64,000 nt of DNA. It comes from M55B167 sp964406095 (lineage in GTDB: Bacteria > Verrucomicrobiota > Kiritimatiellia > RFP12 > UBA1067). Positions 1-8,335 of the stretch are shown piece by piece (the first letter of the stretch is position 1; each line of letters opens with the position of its first letter). Both the position numbers and the translations under genes were made by a program. The stretch lies in contig CAYOQJ010000057.1 in assembly GCA_964406095.1 (NCBI GenBank), positions 6,593 through 70,592 on the forward strand. The letters run 5' to 3'. The notes under the pieces were generated by a model that saw only the letters and a program-made list of their open reading frames with translations, did not search any database and was not told where the DNA came from.

Positions 1-1494
1 CGGTTTTTCGGCGGCTTTGAACCACTCCGGCACTATCGCCTGCAGTTCCTCTGGTCCGGCGGCTTTGATCTGATCCGGATGATCGGTAATCAACCAGCGT
101 TCTGTGAGGGGTCGGGCACTGAAATCACCAGCTTCCACCACGCCTTGCTGAGCACCGATGCCCACTCGACCGCGCTGTGTGGCGGCAGAAAGCGGCAGGT
201 TCGCAGCTATCTGATTTCCGTCCAGCCACAGCCAGGCACGATTGTTACGTATAAGCAAATGCAGTTGATACCCGCCAGATTGTTGATCTGATGGTGTGGC
301 ACGCTTACGATAGAGGGTGATCACACGATTGTCTGAACACTCCTGTACAGCTACTTCGTCATCTCTCAGAGTTACACGCAGCCAGGAGCGCGGCGACGAG
401 GCGCGCGCGTAGAGGGATGCGATAGTTTTTTCAGTGCCCTGCATACGAACAGTCACCTCGCAGTCGCGCCAGTTTTCAGTACCTCGTAACCAGGCGGACG
501 CATCGCTGTTGAGATGCAACTTGTTCCGGAGTATTTCGGCGTCGCCCTCAAATCTCCACTCCGCTACGGAACCGATTGATTTCATGGCAGTAGTGCGTGG
601 TCGGTTTGAACTCAATTCCAGCAGCAGCTGTTCGGGAGTCCAGTTGCCGGGAACACGCAGCCTGGTCAGTGTCCAGGGGTCGCTACCGGGAGCGTTGAAC
701 GCATTGGAACTTCCGATGAAAGCCAGATCAAAGTGACGTACTACAGCTTCACGATTTACCGCTTCGGCGAGTGTGTCCGCATGCACACTCTGTCCCGCAT
801 CGGCAAATGGATAGAGATAGAGCGCAACCGGGGCGGCGGATGCCTCCCTGAGCAGGCAGGCTGAGCGTTTATAGTCAGCATCGATCCGTTCGCGGAATGC
901 CTGTGTGGTTTCAAGTTGTCCATCTGCGTACAGTATCCGCTGCGTCAGAAAGCTCCGCTTCTCCTCCGGTGCGATACTCTCCGTCGCTGTGATTGCCCGG
1001 TGTCCCATGCTGCCGATCCGCCACTGGGGCAGTTTGGTTATTCTGGCGATATCTTTTTTGCGCATGTAAAAACTGCCCCATTTGCTCATGACAGAGGTCG
1101 GTACTGCCAGAACAGCGGTGAAACCGGTGCGCTGGAGAATCGGAGTAGCCCGGATGAAGGCCTCTTTGCGTCCGCCTTCAAATACAATCAGGAGTGCCTT
1201 CTCCGGTAGCGGGGAACGTTCATCCAGCCAGGCTCGTATATCTTCCGGATGTACCGACTGGTAGCCGGCCTGGCGTAGGGCAGTCAACTGGAGTTCAAGT
1301 TGTTTTGCGGAGGGATAAACAGAATTACTCCTGCGTGTTATGCCGGGGTAGGATATCACAGTTACTCCATTCCAATTGCGCCAGTCAGCCGGATTGTAAG
1401 CCGGCTGGGGTGTCGGTCGTAAAATAATAAACAATACAAATGCGGCCAGAGTTGTCACAATCAACCATTGGACAACAAGCAGTAATTTTCTCAT
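1..1494 (-). CDS. Polysaccharide-deacetylase-like exported/membrane protein (partial, 3' end off window)
   Basis: The frame is open from an ATG at 1494 to base 1 (498 codons, no stop), so the C-terminus is missing. A GGAGG at 1501-1505 lies six bases before the ATG, just after the stop of the upstream glycosyltransferase, so the two are almost certainly one operon. Residues about 4-25 form a single hydrophobic N-terminal segment (signal or anchor). Residues about 45-130 resemble the NodB/PgaB polysaccharide deacetylase fold (residues FEGG, then repeated beta-alpha elements ending in a GSFYM stretch), but the usual D-D catalytic pair appears as E-G, so activity is uncertain. The last 160 residues look like a concanavalin/LamG-type jelly roll (segments such as GRVGIGAQQG). 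Inference: it modifies or processes the polymer made by the neighbouring synthase. Confidence 0.72.
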   Translation of the reverse strand, partial: MRKLLLVVQWLIVTTLAAFVLFIILRPTPQPAYNPADWRNWNGVTVISYPGITRRSNSVYPSAKQLELQLTALRQAGYQSVHPEDIRAWLDERSPLPEKALLIVFEGGRKEAFIRATPILQRTGFTAVLAVPTSVMSKWGSFYMRKKDIARITKLPQWRIGSMGHRAITATESIAPEEKRSFLTQRILYADGQLETTQAFRERIDADYKRSACLLREASAAPVALYLYPFADAGQSVHADTLAEAVNREAVVRHFDLAFIGSSNAFNAPGSDPWTLTRLRVPGNWTPEQLLLELSSNRPRTTAMKSIGSVAEWRFEGDAEILRNKLHLNSDASAWLRGTENWRDCEVTVRMQGTEKTIASLYARASSPRSWLRVTLRDDEVAVQECSDNRVITLYRKRATPSDQQSGGYQLHLLIRNNRAWLWLDGNQIAANLPLSAATQRGRVGIGAQQGVVEAGDFSARPLTERWLITDHPDQIKAAGPEELQAIVPEWFKAAEKP

Positions 1495-1505
1495 ATCAGG
1501 CCTCC

Positions 1506-3143
1506 TTATTTACGGGTTACCCATGCGTTATGCCAGCAGGTCAGAACAGCCCAGGGGGTTTGCCACACCAAAATGAACATGTAATAAAAGCAGAATAGCG
1601 TTCCGTAAAACCAAAGACGTGAGCGTCGGTAGAGCAGATATGTGCTGCTCATCAGGGCACTCATCAGGATTATGCCTACGATATACATCAGCGGTGAGGT
1701 GCGCTGCACTAGAGGTATGTATATCAGGGCGCGCACAACAATAGCTGGTCCCATCAACGGCAGAATGAATCCGAGATAGAATGAGAGTGCCATCAGCGGT
1801 TCTTTGCGCCACATGAAGGTTGATGCAATCAGGCTCTCTCGGAACCATGAACGCTTCCAGCGCATCTGCTGTTTGAGAAATTCGCCATGCTTTTCAGGCA
1901 CCATGGTGGTGACGCGGGCTTTGGATTCATAAACCACCTTGCAGTTGCGTCGCAACAGACTGTTGGTCAGAGAGCGGTCATCACCGAAGGTGGCTGCCGT
2001 GCCCAGAAATCTTTGATTCAACCACTCCGGCAATATGGTCTGCAGCACCTCCGCGCGATAGGCTGAGATCGGACCGGAGAGACAGGTTACACTGTTGAAA
2101 ATACTCTCAGCGGCCTTCATCACCCGGAAGGCGATGAAATAGCGAACCGCCTGCATGCGGGTTAGCCTGTTCGTCCATATGTTTTCAACATCACAGTGCC
2201 CGGTCACAGCCGCTACCGCCGGATCAGAGAAGCGGTTCACCAGATTGCGCAACGCCGCAGGTTCCACAAAACTGTCAGAATCAATAAAAACAACGATTTC
2301 TCCGGTGGCCAGCGCGACACCGGTAGCCAGCGCATGACGCTTGCCAGCGTTTTTATCCAGCCCCAGAATCACAAGCTCAGGGTAGATTTTCTGTGCAGCC
2401 TTCATTTTCATCAGGGTGTCGTCGGTGCTACAGTCGTCAACGGCAATAACCTGCAGACGCTCTCGCGGATAGTCTGACTCCATCAACTGGCGCAGTGTGC
2501 GTTCGATTTGTTCCTCTTCATTGCGCACCGGCACTACAACCGAGAGGGAGGGTAGTTCGGGTAACGGTTTGGAGTTGCTGTAGAATGCCGCGAAAAGAAA
2601 GCGGCTGAGTAGGTAACTGCCGACCAGCAGACTGTAAAGAAAGACCGGTACATCAAACCAGAAATAGTAGAAATTTTCGTATTTTATCAACAGAACAGCA
2701 CTTGCGCTGGCGATCAGTACCAAGACCGCCAGAGAGCGTAGATAACTCCAGGAACTCCTTCTGTAACGCTCAGCCAAATCCTGTTCAAAGGCCACTCCGA
2801 TCAGCGAAGAATCATCATTACGATGACGTACCTGCGCGTTGGTGGCGACAACCCCCTGGATGAATTCCTCAGGCATTGCACCCTCAGGTATGCGGAATTT
2901 CACCTTTAGACGCTTTTCCTCAGGTGGCACATCCGGTGCTTCGATCAGCAGCCCACCACTGGAAATGTCGTGCACCGTGGCACCGTACTCACGTGCGTTT
3001 TTGCCTTCGCCAACAAATATGCGTATCGGAAAATCTGCCAGAAAACGCGGCGATTCGCGACGGTCGGAGTAGTTTTCGCGTGACCTCGAACGCAACCTTC
3101 TTTCGGGTACCGGTTCAGGGTATTTCTGAGTCTCTTTTTTCAT
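1506..3143 (-). CDS. PilZ-domain-fused processive glycosyltransferase (family 2, hyaluronan/NodC type)
   Basis: 545 residues. The N-terminus is a PilZ c-di-GMP receptor: RxxxR at residues 29-33 and DxSxxG at 59-64 are both intact. Two membrane segments follow (about 137-153 and 160-187). A GT2 catalytic domain then carries a DD at 236-237, DSD at 288-290, GDDRSLTN at 387-394 and QxxRW at 425-429. Several C-terminal membrane helices (about 445-540) complete the pore. The GDDR-LTN signature is typical of hyaluronan synthase and NodC-like enzymes rather than BcsA. Expected role: polymerise and export a polysaccharide through the inner membrane under c-di-GMP control. PilZ at the N-terminus is unusual, since BcsA carries it at the C-terminus. 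The start is supported by AAGGAA nine bases upstream. It is followed 11 bases later by the deacetylase-like gene. The exact sugar cannot be read from sequence. Confidence 0.88.
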   Translation of the reverse strand: MKKETQKYPEPVPERRLRSRSRENYSDRRESPRFLADFPIRIFVGEGKNAREYGATVHDISSGGLLIEAPDVPPEEKRLKVKFRIPEGAMPEEFIQGVVATNAQVRHRNDDSSLIGVAFEQDLAERYRRSSWSYLRSLAVLVLIASASAVLLIKYENFYYFWFDVPVFLYSLLVGSYLLSRFLFAAFYSNSKPLPELPSLSVVVPVRNEEEQIERTLRQLMESDYPRERLQVIAVDDCSTDDTLMKMKAAQKIYPELVILGLDKNAGKRHALATGVALATGEIVVFIDSDSFVEPAALRNLVNRFSDPAVAAVTGHCDVENIWTNRLTRMQAVRYFIAFRVMKAAESIFNSVTCLSGPISAYRAEVLQTILPEWLNQRFLGTAATFGDDRSLTNSLLRRNCKVVYESKARVTTMVPEKHGEFLKQQMRWKRSWFRESLIASTFMWRKEPLMALSFYLGFILPLMGPAIVVRALIYIPLVQRTSPLMYIVGIILMSALMSSTYLLYRRSRLWFYGTLFCFYYMFILVWQTPWAVLTCWHNAWVTRK

Positions 3144-3282
3144 GCTTATCGTTCCTTTCAGAAAAACCGCATTGCCTAATCTAATTACAATGTTTTCTCA
3201 TTTACACCCATTTTCGCCTATAAAGTAGGACTTTGTCAATAATGAAAAATAGTTATTTATTTGCGGCATAAATCCTTGTAAT

Positions 3283-3299
3283 ATATCACCTTGTGATAT
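3283..3299. promoter_or_regulatory. Interrupted palindrome, candidate operator
   Basis: Perfect 7-base inverted arms, ATATCAC and GTGATAT, separated by CTT. It lies in the 272-base divergent spacer between the glycosyltransferase (-) and the first sulfatase (+), about 120 bases before the sulfatase start. A smaller palindrome (AAAGT-agg-ACTTT) sits near 3221-3233. The placement fits a dimeric repressor or activator site, but no regulator is encoded next to it. Confidence 0.35.
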
Positions 3300-3415
3300 G
3301 AATGTAGTTTTTCCAGCTGTTTTTAAAGGTAAAAAATTCAGCAAGTTCTTGTTTTATCGGTTTCAAACTGCAAAAATGTCCGTAATTGGAACCAAGGTTA
3401 AACAAAGGTGGATTG

Positions 3416-5452
3416 ATGATGAAACTTAGACATGTAACAGCTGGTTTACTGATGTTATGCGGCAGCGCAGAAATTTTTGCGGATAATCGTCCCAACATTC
3501 TTTTTGTTTTCACTGATGATCAGCGCTACGACGCGATGTCGGTTGTTCAACGTGAACAAGGCGAACGAGCGCGCTTTCCCTGGCTTGAAACGCCGAATAT
3601 GGACAGACTGGCCGCTGAAGGTATCCGTTTTCGAAACGCCTTTGTTGTCAATTCTCTCTGTTCACCGAGTCGGGCGGTCAATCTGACTGGACGTTACAAT
3701 CATCTGAATGGCATTGCATCGAACTTCCGTGACTTCCCGACTGACAATGTGACTTATGCCACGTTGTTACGTGATGCTGGTTACGCCACAGCTTACATCG
3801 GCAAGTGGCATATGGGCAGCCAGAAAGAGCGTCCCGGTTTTGATTATGCCGCTTCATTCATTGGACATTCACGATATTTCAATCCCGAGTTCATTGTCCA
3901 GGGCAAAAAGGTGCCTCACACCGGGTGGATCGATGACATCACCACCGATTATGCGATTGACTATCTCGAGAGCCGCAAAGGTTCAAAACAGCCTTGGCTG
4001 ATGACCGTTGGTTTCAAAACACCGCACGGCCCGTTTGAACCGCCGCCGCGCACTCAGCAGCACTATCAAAACGCTCGCGCGAGGGTCGTGCCCAATTTCA
4101 ATGCTCCCGCACCCTACGCCAACGAGAAATTCAAGCAGAGTGTCGCTGGGCGTGAGTTGGGGGAAACAACCAGAACCAACCTGGGTTACTTCCGCTGTCT
4201 GACGGCGGCTGATCAATGTTTGGGGCGTTTGCTGGAGGCTGTTGATCAGAACGGGTTCCGTGACAACACGGTTGTGATCTACACCAGCGATAACGGTTTT
4301 TATTTAGGTGAACACGGATTGGGCGATAAGCGCAGCGATTATGAAGAGAGTCTGCGTGTACCCTTCATCGTACGTTACCCTCCCTTGGGCGACGCGGCCA
4401 GCGGACGCACCTGTGACCGTATGGTACTCAATCTCGATTTACTTCGCTCTCTGCTTGATTTTGCCGAGGTTGAACCGCCTAATCAGATTCAGGGTCGCAG
4501 CTGGAAGCCGCTACTTGTCGGTGATGTTGAGGATTTCCGCAAGTCCTGGTTTTTCGAATATTTTGCGGAGGCGCAGCGTGGCTCACGCATACCGGATATC
4601 TATGGAGTACGCACGGAGAATTCCAAACTGGTGGTCTATCCCGGTCATCCAGAGTGGACGGAGATGTTCGATTTAGCTAAGGACCCTTACGAAATCAATA
4701 ATCTCTATAACAATGCTGAACACGCCGCCATGCGATCCGGTTTGGAAAAGGAGTTGGAGCGATTGCTCAGGGAGGTTGAATATGTGGTACCGGAATACAC
4801 AGACCGCCCCTATTGGTGGGGTCTGCCTGGCGGAGCGGACTGGAAACCGGATGCCACACCGCATCTCAAACTAGAGATTTTACCAGCGGGACTGAACGGT
4901 AGGATGGTGACCAGTTCAGTCAACAGAGATGAGCGTGCCGAAGTCAAGAACAGGGTCAAGGTGGTTGATACCGGAGATCGGCTCCAAGCCTTTGATTTCA
5001 GTGGCGGCGGCTTTATCGAGGTTGGCAAACCAGCTTCAATTGACCCATCGATGAAGGCTTTCACACTCGAGGTTGCGGCGAATATCGATGGTTCAGGCAA
5101 AGGTGTGCTGGTTGGCAGCGGTGGCGCCTCACTCGGTTACTGCCTTGCGGTCAAGCAGGGGCGTGTGCTTTTTGTTGTTAATGCAGGCAACAGACCTGTA
5201 GTTCTTAAAACCGCGAAGCCTCTGAAGGGCTGGATCAATATCAGTGCCATTTTATGTGCCGATAAGTCGGTGGAACTGCTCGTAAACGGCAGGCGCGTTC
5301 AACGCAAACACGTAGCCGCCTTTATCACAAAGGTGCCGAATGACACCATGCAGATCGGAGCGGACAAGGGTAGCCCCGTGTTGGAAGAACCTCTCGGTCA
5401 ATTCAAGGGGCTGATCAGAAGCGTCAGGTTTTACAGTGGTGAAAAACGATGA
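3416..5452 (+). CDS. Secreted type I sulfatase with C-terminal LamG-like domain
   Basis: About 678 residues. ATG codons at 3416 and 3419 follow an AAAGGTGG at 3404-3411; either could be used, and a signal peptide (ending near EIFA-D) follows directly. The arylsulfatase/alkaline-phosphatase fold starts with PNILFVFTDDQ (metal-binding Asp pair). The formylglycine motif CSPSR is at about residue 82 (Cys codon 3659-3661), so the Cys should be oxidised by a maturase such as FGE or anSME; neither is encoded in this window. The GKWHMG segment (Lys/His) and SDNG are present. After about residue 480 a concanavalin/LamG-like domain follows, probably for glycan binding. It should cleave sulfate esters from polysaccharide outside the cytoplasm. 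The next gene begins 15 bases after the stop, which suggests an operon. Confidence 0.92.
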   Translation: MMKLRHVTAGLLMLCGSAEIFADNRPNILFVFTDDQRYDAMSVVQREQGERARFPWLETPNMDRLAAEGIRFRNAFVVNSLCSPSRAVNLTGRYNHLNGIASNFRDFPTDNVTYATLLRDAGYATAYIGKWHMGSQKERPGFDYAASFIGHSRYFNPEFIVQGKKVPHTGWIDDITTDYAIDYLESRKGSKQPWLMTVGFKTPHGPFEPPPRTQQHYQNARARVVPNFNAPAPYANEKFKQSVAGRELGETTRTNLGYFRCLTAADQCLGRLLEAVDQNGFRDNTVVIYTSDNGFYLGEHGLGDKRSDYEESLRVPFIVRYPPLGDAASGRTCDRMVLNLDLLRSLLDFAEVEPPNQIQGRSWKPLLVGDVEDFRKSWFFEYFAEAQRGSRIPDIYGVRTENSKLVVYPGHPEWTEMFDLAKDPYEINNLYNNAEHAAMRSGLEKELERLLREVEYVVPEYTDRPYWWGLPGGADWKPDATPHLKLEILPAGLNGRMVTSSVNRDERAEVKNRVKVVDTGDRLQAFDFSGGGFIEVGKPASIDPSMKAFTLEVAANIDGSGKGVLVGSGGASLGYCLAVKQGRVLFVVNAGNRPVVLKTAKPLKGWINISAILCADKSVELLVNGRRVQRKHVAAFITKVPNDTMQIGADKGSPVLEEPLGQFKGLIRSVRFYSGEKR

Positions 5453-5467
5453 GTGGGGGTGATAGAG

Positions 5468-8320
5468 ATGAAGAGCCGGATTTTTGGTGTTGTAGTTGCG
5501 ATTCTCTCTTTGAACATCAGGGCAGACAACGTGGGCTTTGTATCTCAGAGTGCGCGTGATATCCCGATAGAGACAGAAGTTGATGTTCTGGTTGTTGGCG
5601 GCTCGACTGCGGCTGTGGCCGCAGCTCAGGCTGCGGCCACAGCCGGAGCTTCGGTTTATTTGATTGCGCCGCGACTTTATCTTGGTGAAGAGATGTGTGC
5701 GACTCTGCGTCTCAAAGACACAGCCGACAAAAAAAACTCGCATCCTATGTTGAAAGAGATATATGGTCGGGGAGATCCCGCCAAACCAGTCGCGGTCAAA
5801 GCGGTATTGGTGCGCACTCTGCTTGATGCCGGTGTCAACTACATCTATGGCGCCTATGTCACTGATCCGCTGTTTGATCGGAGAGGCGATATCTGCGGCG
5901 TGATCATGGCCAACCGCGCCGGACGTCAGGCGGTTATCGCTAAAAGCGTGATTGATGCGACTGATTACGCTTGGCTCTGCCGCATGGCTGGTTGTGCCAT
6001 TTCATCCTGGCCGGGCGGTAAGGTTACCTTCTCGCGTTCACTCTATTTTGCGGTAACGAAAGGCAAGCGAAGGTTTTCCGGACGTCGCAAAAAACTCACG
6101 ATTGATATGCCGGATTTCTCTTTTGCATCACTCTCTCGGGCTGAAGACCTGGCGCGTGTTCAGACTACCACTCCCGATCTGTTGCGCGGGGCGGAACGTT
6201 TGTTCTGTGTGCCACCGTTGTTTGTCACCTGTCAGGGTAGTGCCGCGGATGATTTGAAAAGTTTCATCCCGGCCGATCAGCGTCGCCTCTACGTACTGAG
6301 CGGAATGGCCGGTGTTTCACGTGATGAGATGGCGCGACTGTTGCACCCCGGCGCTCTCATCTCTGCTGGCGTGATGGTTGGTCGAGCGGCTGCGACAGCT
6401 GCTGCCCGGGAAATAAATTTGGCCGATATTCATCTTAGATCGCATAAACAACCGGTTGAAACGGCTGGGAATGTCCACGAAATTTTAGAGGGCTCACGTC
6501 CGGTTGCCGTCGGTGAAACACGCAAATTGCGGATTGGTTCCACAGCAGTTCCGGTTATTGCGTCGGTTGATGTGGTTGTGGTGGGTGGGGGGACGTCGGG
6601 AGCCGCGGCGGCGATTGCCGCTGCCCGTCGTGGCGCCGCGACCATGGTGATTGAGTACCAGGAGGAGTTCGGCGGAGTGGGTACGCTCGGCCAGATCACC
6701 AAGCCTTACCATGGACGTAAAATCGGATTTGCCGCTGAAGTGCCCTTTCCGCAAAGAGTTGAAGCTAAAATGCAATGGTATCGCGATGAAATGCGCAAAG
6801 CAGGTTGTCGAATGTTGCTCAGTACGCTTGGTTGTGGCGCCTTTGTCGAAGGCTCAACTGTAAAAGGGGCGGTCGTTTGTACACCCGAGGGACGCGGTGT
6901 GATTCTGGCCGACGTTGTGATTGATGCCACCGGCAATGCCGATGTGGCGGTAGCGGCCGGCGCCAACTATCGTTACGGCACCATTGAAGTGGGAGATATC
7001 GCCCTGCAAGGTACCGGGCTCTCAACCCGTACTCCCGGTAAAAATTTTAACAACAGCGATTACCTGTTGGTTGATGAGAATGACATGACCGATGTAAGTC
7101 GCGCGCTCACTTCGGTATTTCTGGCCAACCAGCGCAATTTTGATGTCGGAACCCTGATCCTCACACGGGAACGTCGTCGTATAGTCGGCGATTTTACCAT
7201 GCGTTATATCGATCAAATCGCGGGGCGCACCTACCCCGACTCAATTGTATTTTCCGGCAGCAATTATGATTCGCATGGTTATCCCAGCTCACCGTTTTTC
7301 GCTCTGCTACCGCATGATAATAAATCACGAAAGAAGAATCATCCCGCCCCCGGCGGTACCTGCTACACACCCTATCGATCGTTGCTGCCTGCAGGATTGA
7401 ACAACATTCTGGTCATTGGTCTGGCCATCAGCATGGATCGGGACGCTTCGGCAATGGTGCGGATGCAGCTCGATATGGCTAATCAGGGCTATGCCGCCGG
7501 AGTGGTGGCAGCTCTTTGCGCCGCTGAAAACAGCTCTCCGCGTGAGGTTGACCTTTCCAAAGTACGCACCCATCTGATTGAGATCGGAGCACTTGACAAG
7601 CAGGTGCTGAACCATCAGGACTCTTTTCCGCTCGCCGATTCGAAGATCGCCGACGCGGTTGCCGGTTATCTTAGTTCCACTAATCCGCAGCAGGCCGGAC
7701 AGGCTCTGGCTGTGATACTGGCCCATCCCGAACGTGCTCTGCCGTTGTTGCGCCGGAGTTTCAAGCGAGCTGAAGGGCAGCCTGGCGTGCTCTGCTCACA
7801 GGTGCTTGGAGTGCTGGGCTGTAGAGATGGAGTCGATTATCTTGTGCGGACAGCCCGCACGATCAAAGAGTGGGACGACAAAATTCTGCAGGGTTCCATG
7901 GCACCCTATGCTCATCTTCCGACACCTCAGGATTCGATCATCATTGCGCTGGGTTACGCAGGCGACCCTGCCGCTGTGCCGGCGCTGACCGAACTGACCG
8001 GACGTCTCGACGCCGAGGTCACACTTTCACATCATCGTGCTGTCGCTCTAGCCTGGGAGCGTTTAAAGAGTCCGCGTGGCGCCGAGGCACTCGCACGGTT
8101 GCTGGCAAAACCGAAAATGCGCGGGTATGCCATGACCGAAATCGTCCGTTCCGGCAAGGTCGAGGAACGCACCAATGCTCTGCGTGAAATCACGCTTGCC
8201 CGCGCTCTCTACCGCTGCGGTGATCACAATGGTCTTGGTGTAACCATTTTGAAGGAGTATCAGAACGATCTGCGCGGATTGTTTGCCCGCCATGCCAACG
8301 CTATTCTCGCGGGCGAGTAA
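5468..8320 (+). CDS. Secreted FAD-dependent oxidoreductase, duplicated FAD module plus HEAT-like repeats
   Basis: 950 residues from the ATG at 5468, preceded by a GGGGGTGA stretch; a GTG at 5453 directly after the upstream stop is less likely. A signal peptide (ending IRA-D) precedes two successive nucleotide-binding Rossmann motifs: VDVLVVGGSTAA near residue 40 and VDVVVVGGGTSG near residue 366. Each is followed by its own VIDAT element, so the FAD-oxidoreductase module (PF12831 type) appears twice. The first copy looks more degenerate (GGSTAA for GxGxxG). The last 230 residues are helical HEAT-like repeats. This family is common beside sulfatases and glycosidases in PVC genomes; its substrate is generally unknown. 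It lies 15 bases after the first sulfatase and probably shares its transcript. Confidence 0.8.
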   Translation: MKSRIFGVVVAILSLNIRADNVGFVSQSARDIPIETEVDVLVVGGSTAAVAAAQAAATAGASVYLIAPRLYLGEEMCATLRLKDTADKKNSHPMLKEIYGRGDPAKPVAVKAVLVRTLLDAGVNYIYGAYVTDPLFDRRGDICGVIMANRAGRQAVIAKSVIDATDYAWLCRMAGCAISSWPGGKVTFSRSLYFAVTKGKRRFSGRRKKLTIDMPDFSFASLSRAEDLARVQTTTPDLLRGAERLFCVPPLFVTCQGSAADDLKSFIPADQRRLYVLSGMAGVSRDEMARLLHPGALISAGVMVGRAAATAAAREINLADIHLRSHKQPVETAGNVHEILEGSRPVAVGETRKLRIGSTAVPVIASVDVVVVGGGTSGAAAAIAAARRGAATMVIEYQEEFGGVGTLGQITKPYHGRKIGFAAEVPFPQRVEAKMQWYRDEMRKAGCRMLLSTLGCGAFVEGSTVKGAVVCTPEGRGVILADVVIDATGNADVAVAAGANYRYGTIEVGDIALQGTGLSTRTPGKNFNNSDYLLVDENDMTDVSRALTSVFLANQRNFDVGTLILTRERRRIVGDFTMRYIDQIAGRTYPDSIVFSGSNYDSHGYPSSPFFALLPHDNKSRKKNHPAPGGTCYTPYRSLLPAGLNNILVIGLAISMDRDASAMVRMQLDMANQGYAAGVVAALCAAENSSPREVDLSKVRTHLIEIGALDKQVLNHQDSFPLADSKIADAVAGYLSSTNPQQAGQALAVILAHPERALPLLRRSFKRAEGQPGVLCSQVLGVLGCRDGVDYLVRTARTIKEWDDKILQGSMAPYAHLPTPQDSIIIALGYAGDPAAVPALTELTGRLDAEVTLSHHRAVALAWERLKSPRGAEALARLLAKPKMRGYAMTEIVRSGKVEERTNALREITLARALYRCGDHNGLGVTILKEYQNDLRGLFARHANAILAGE

Positions 8321-8335
8321 GGTTCTCGAACTTAT

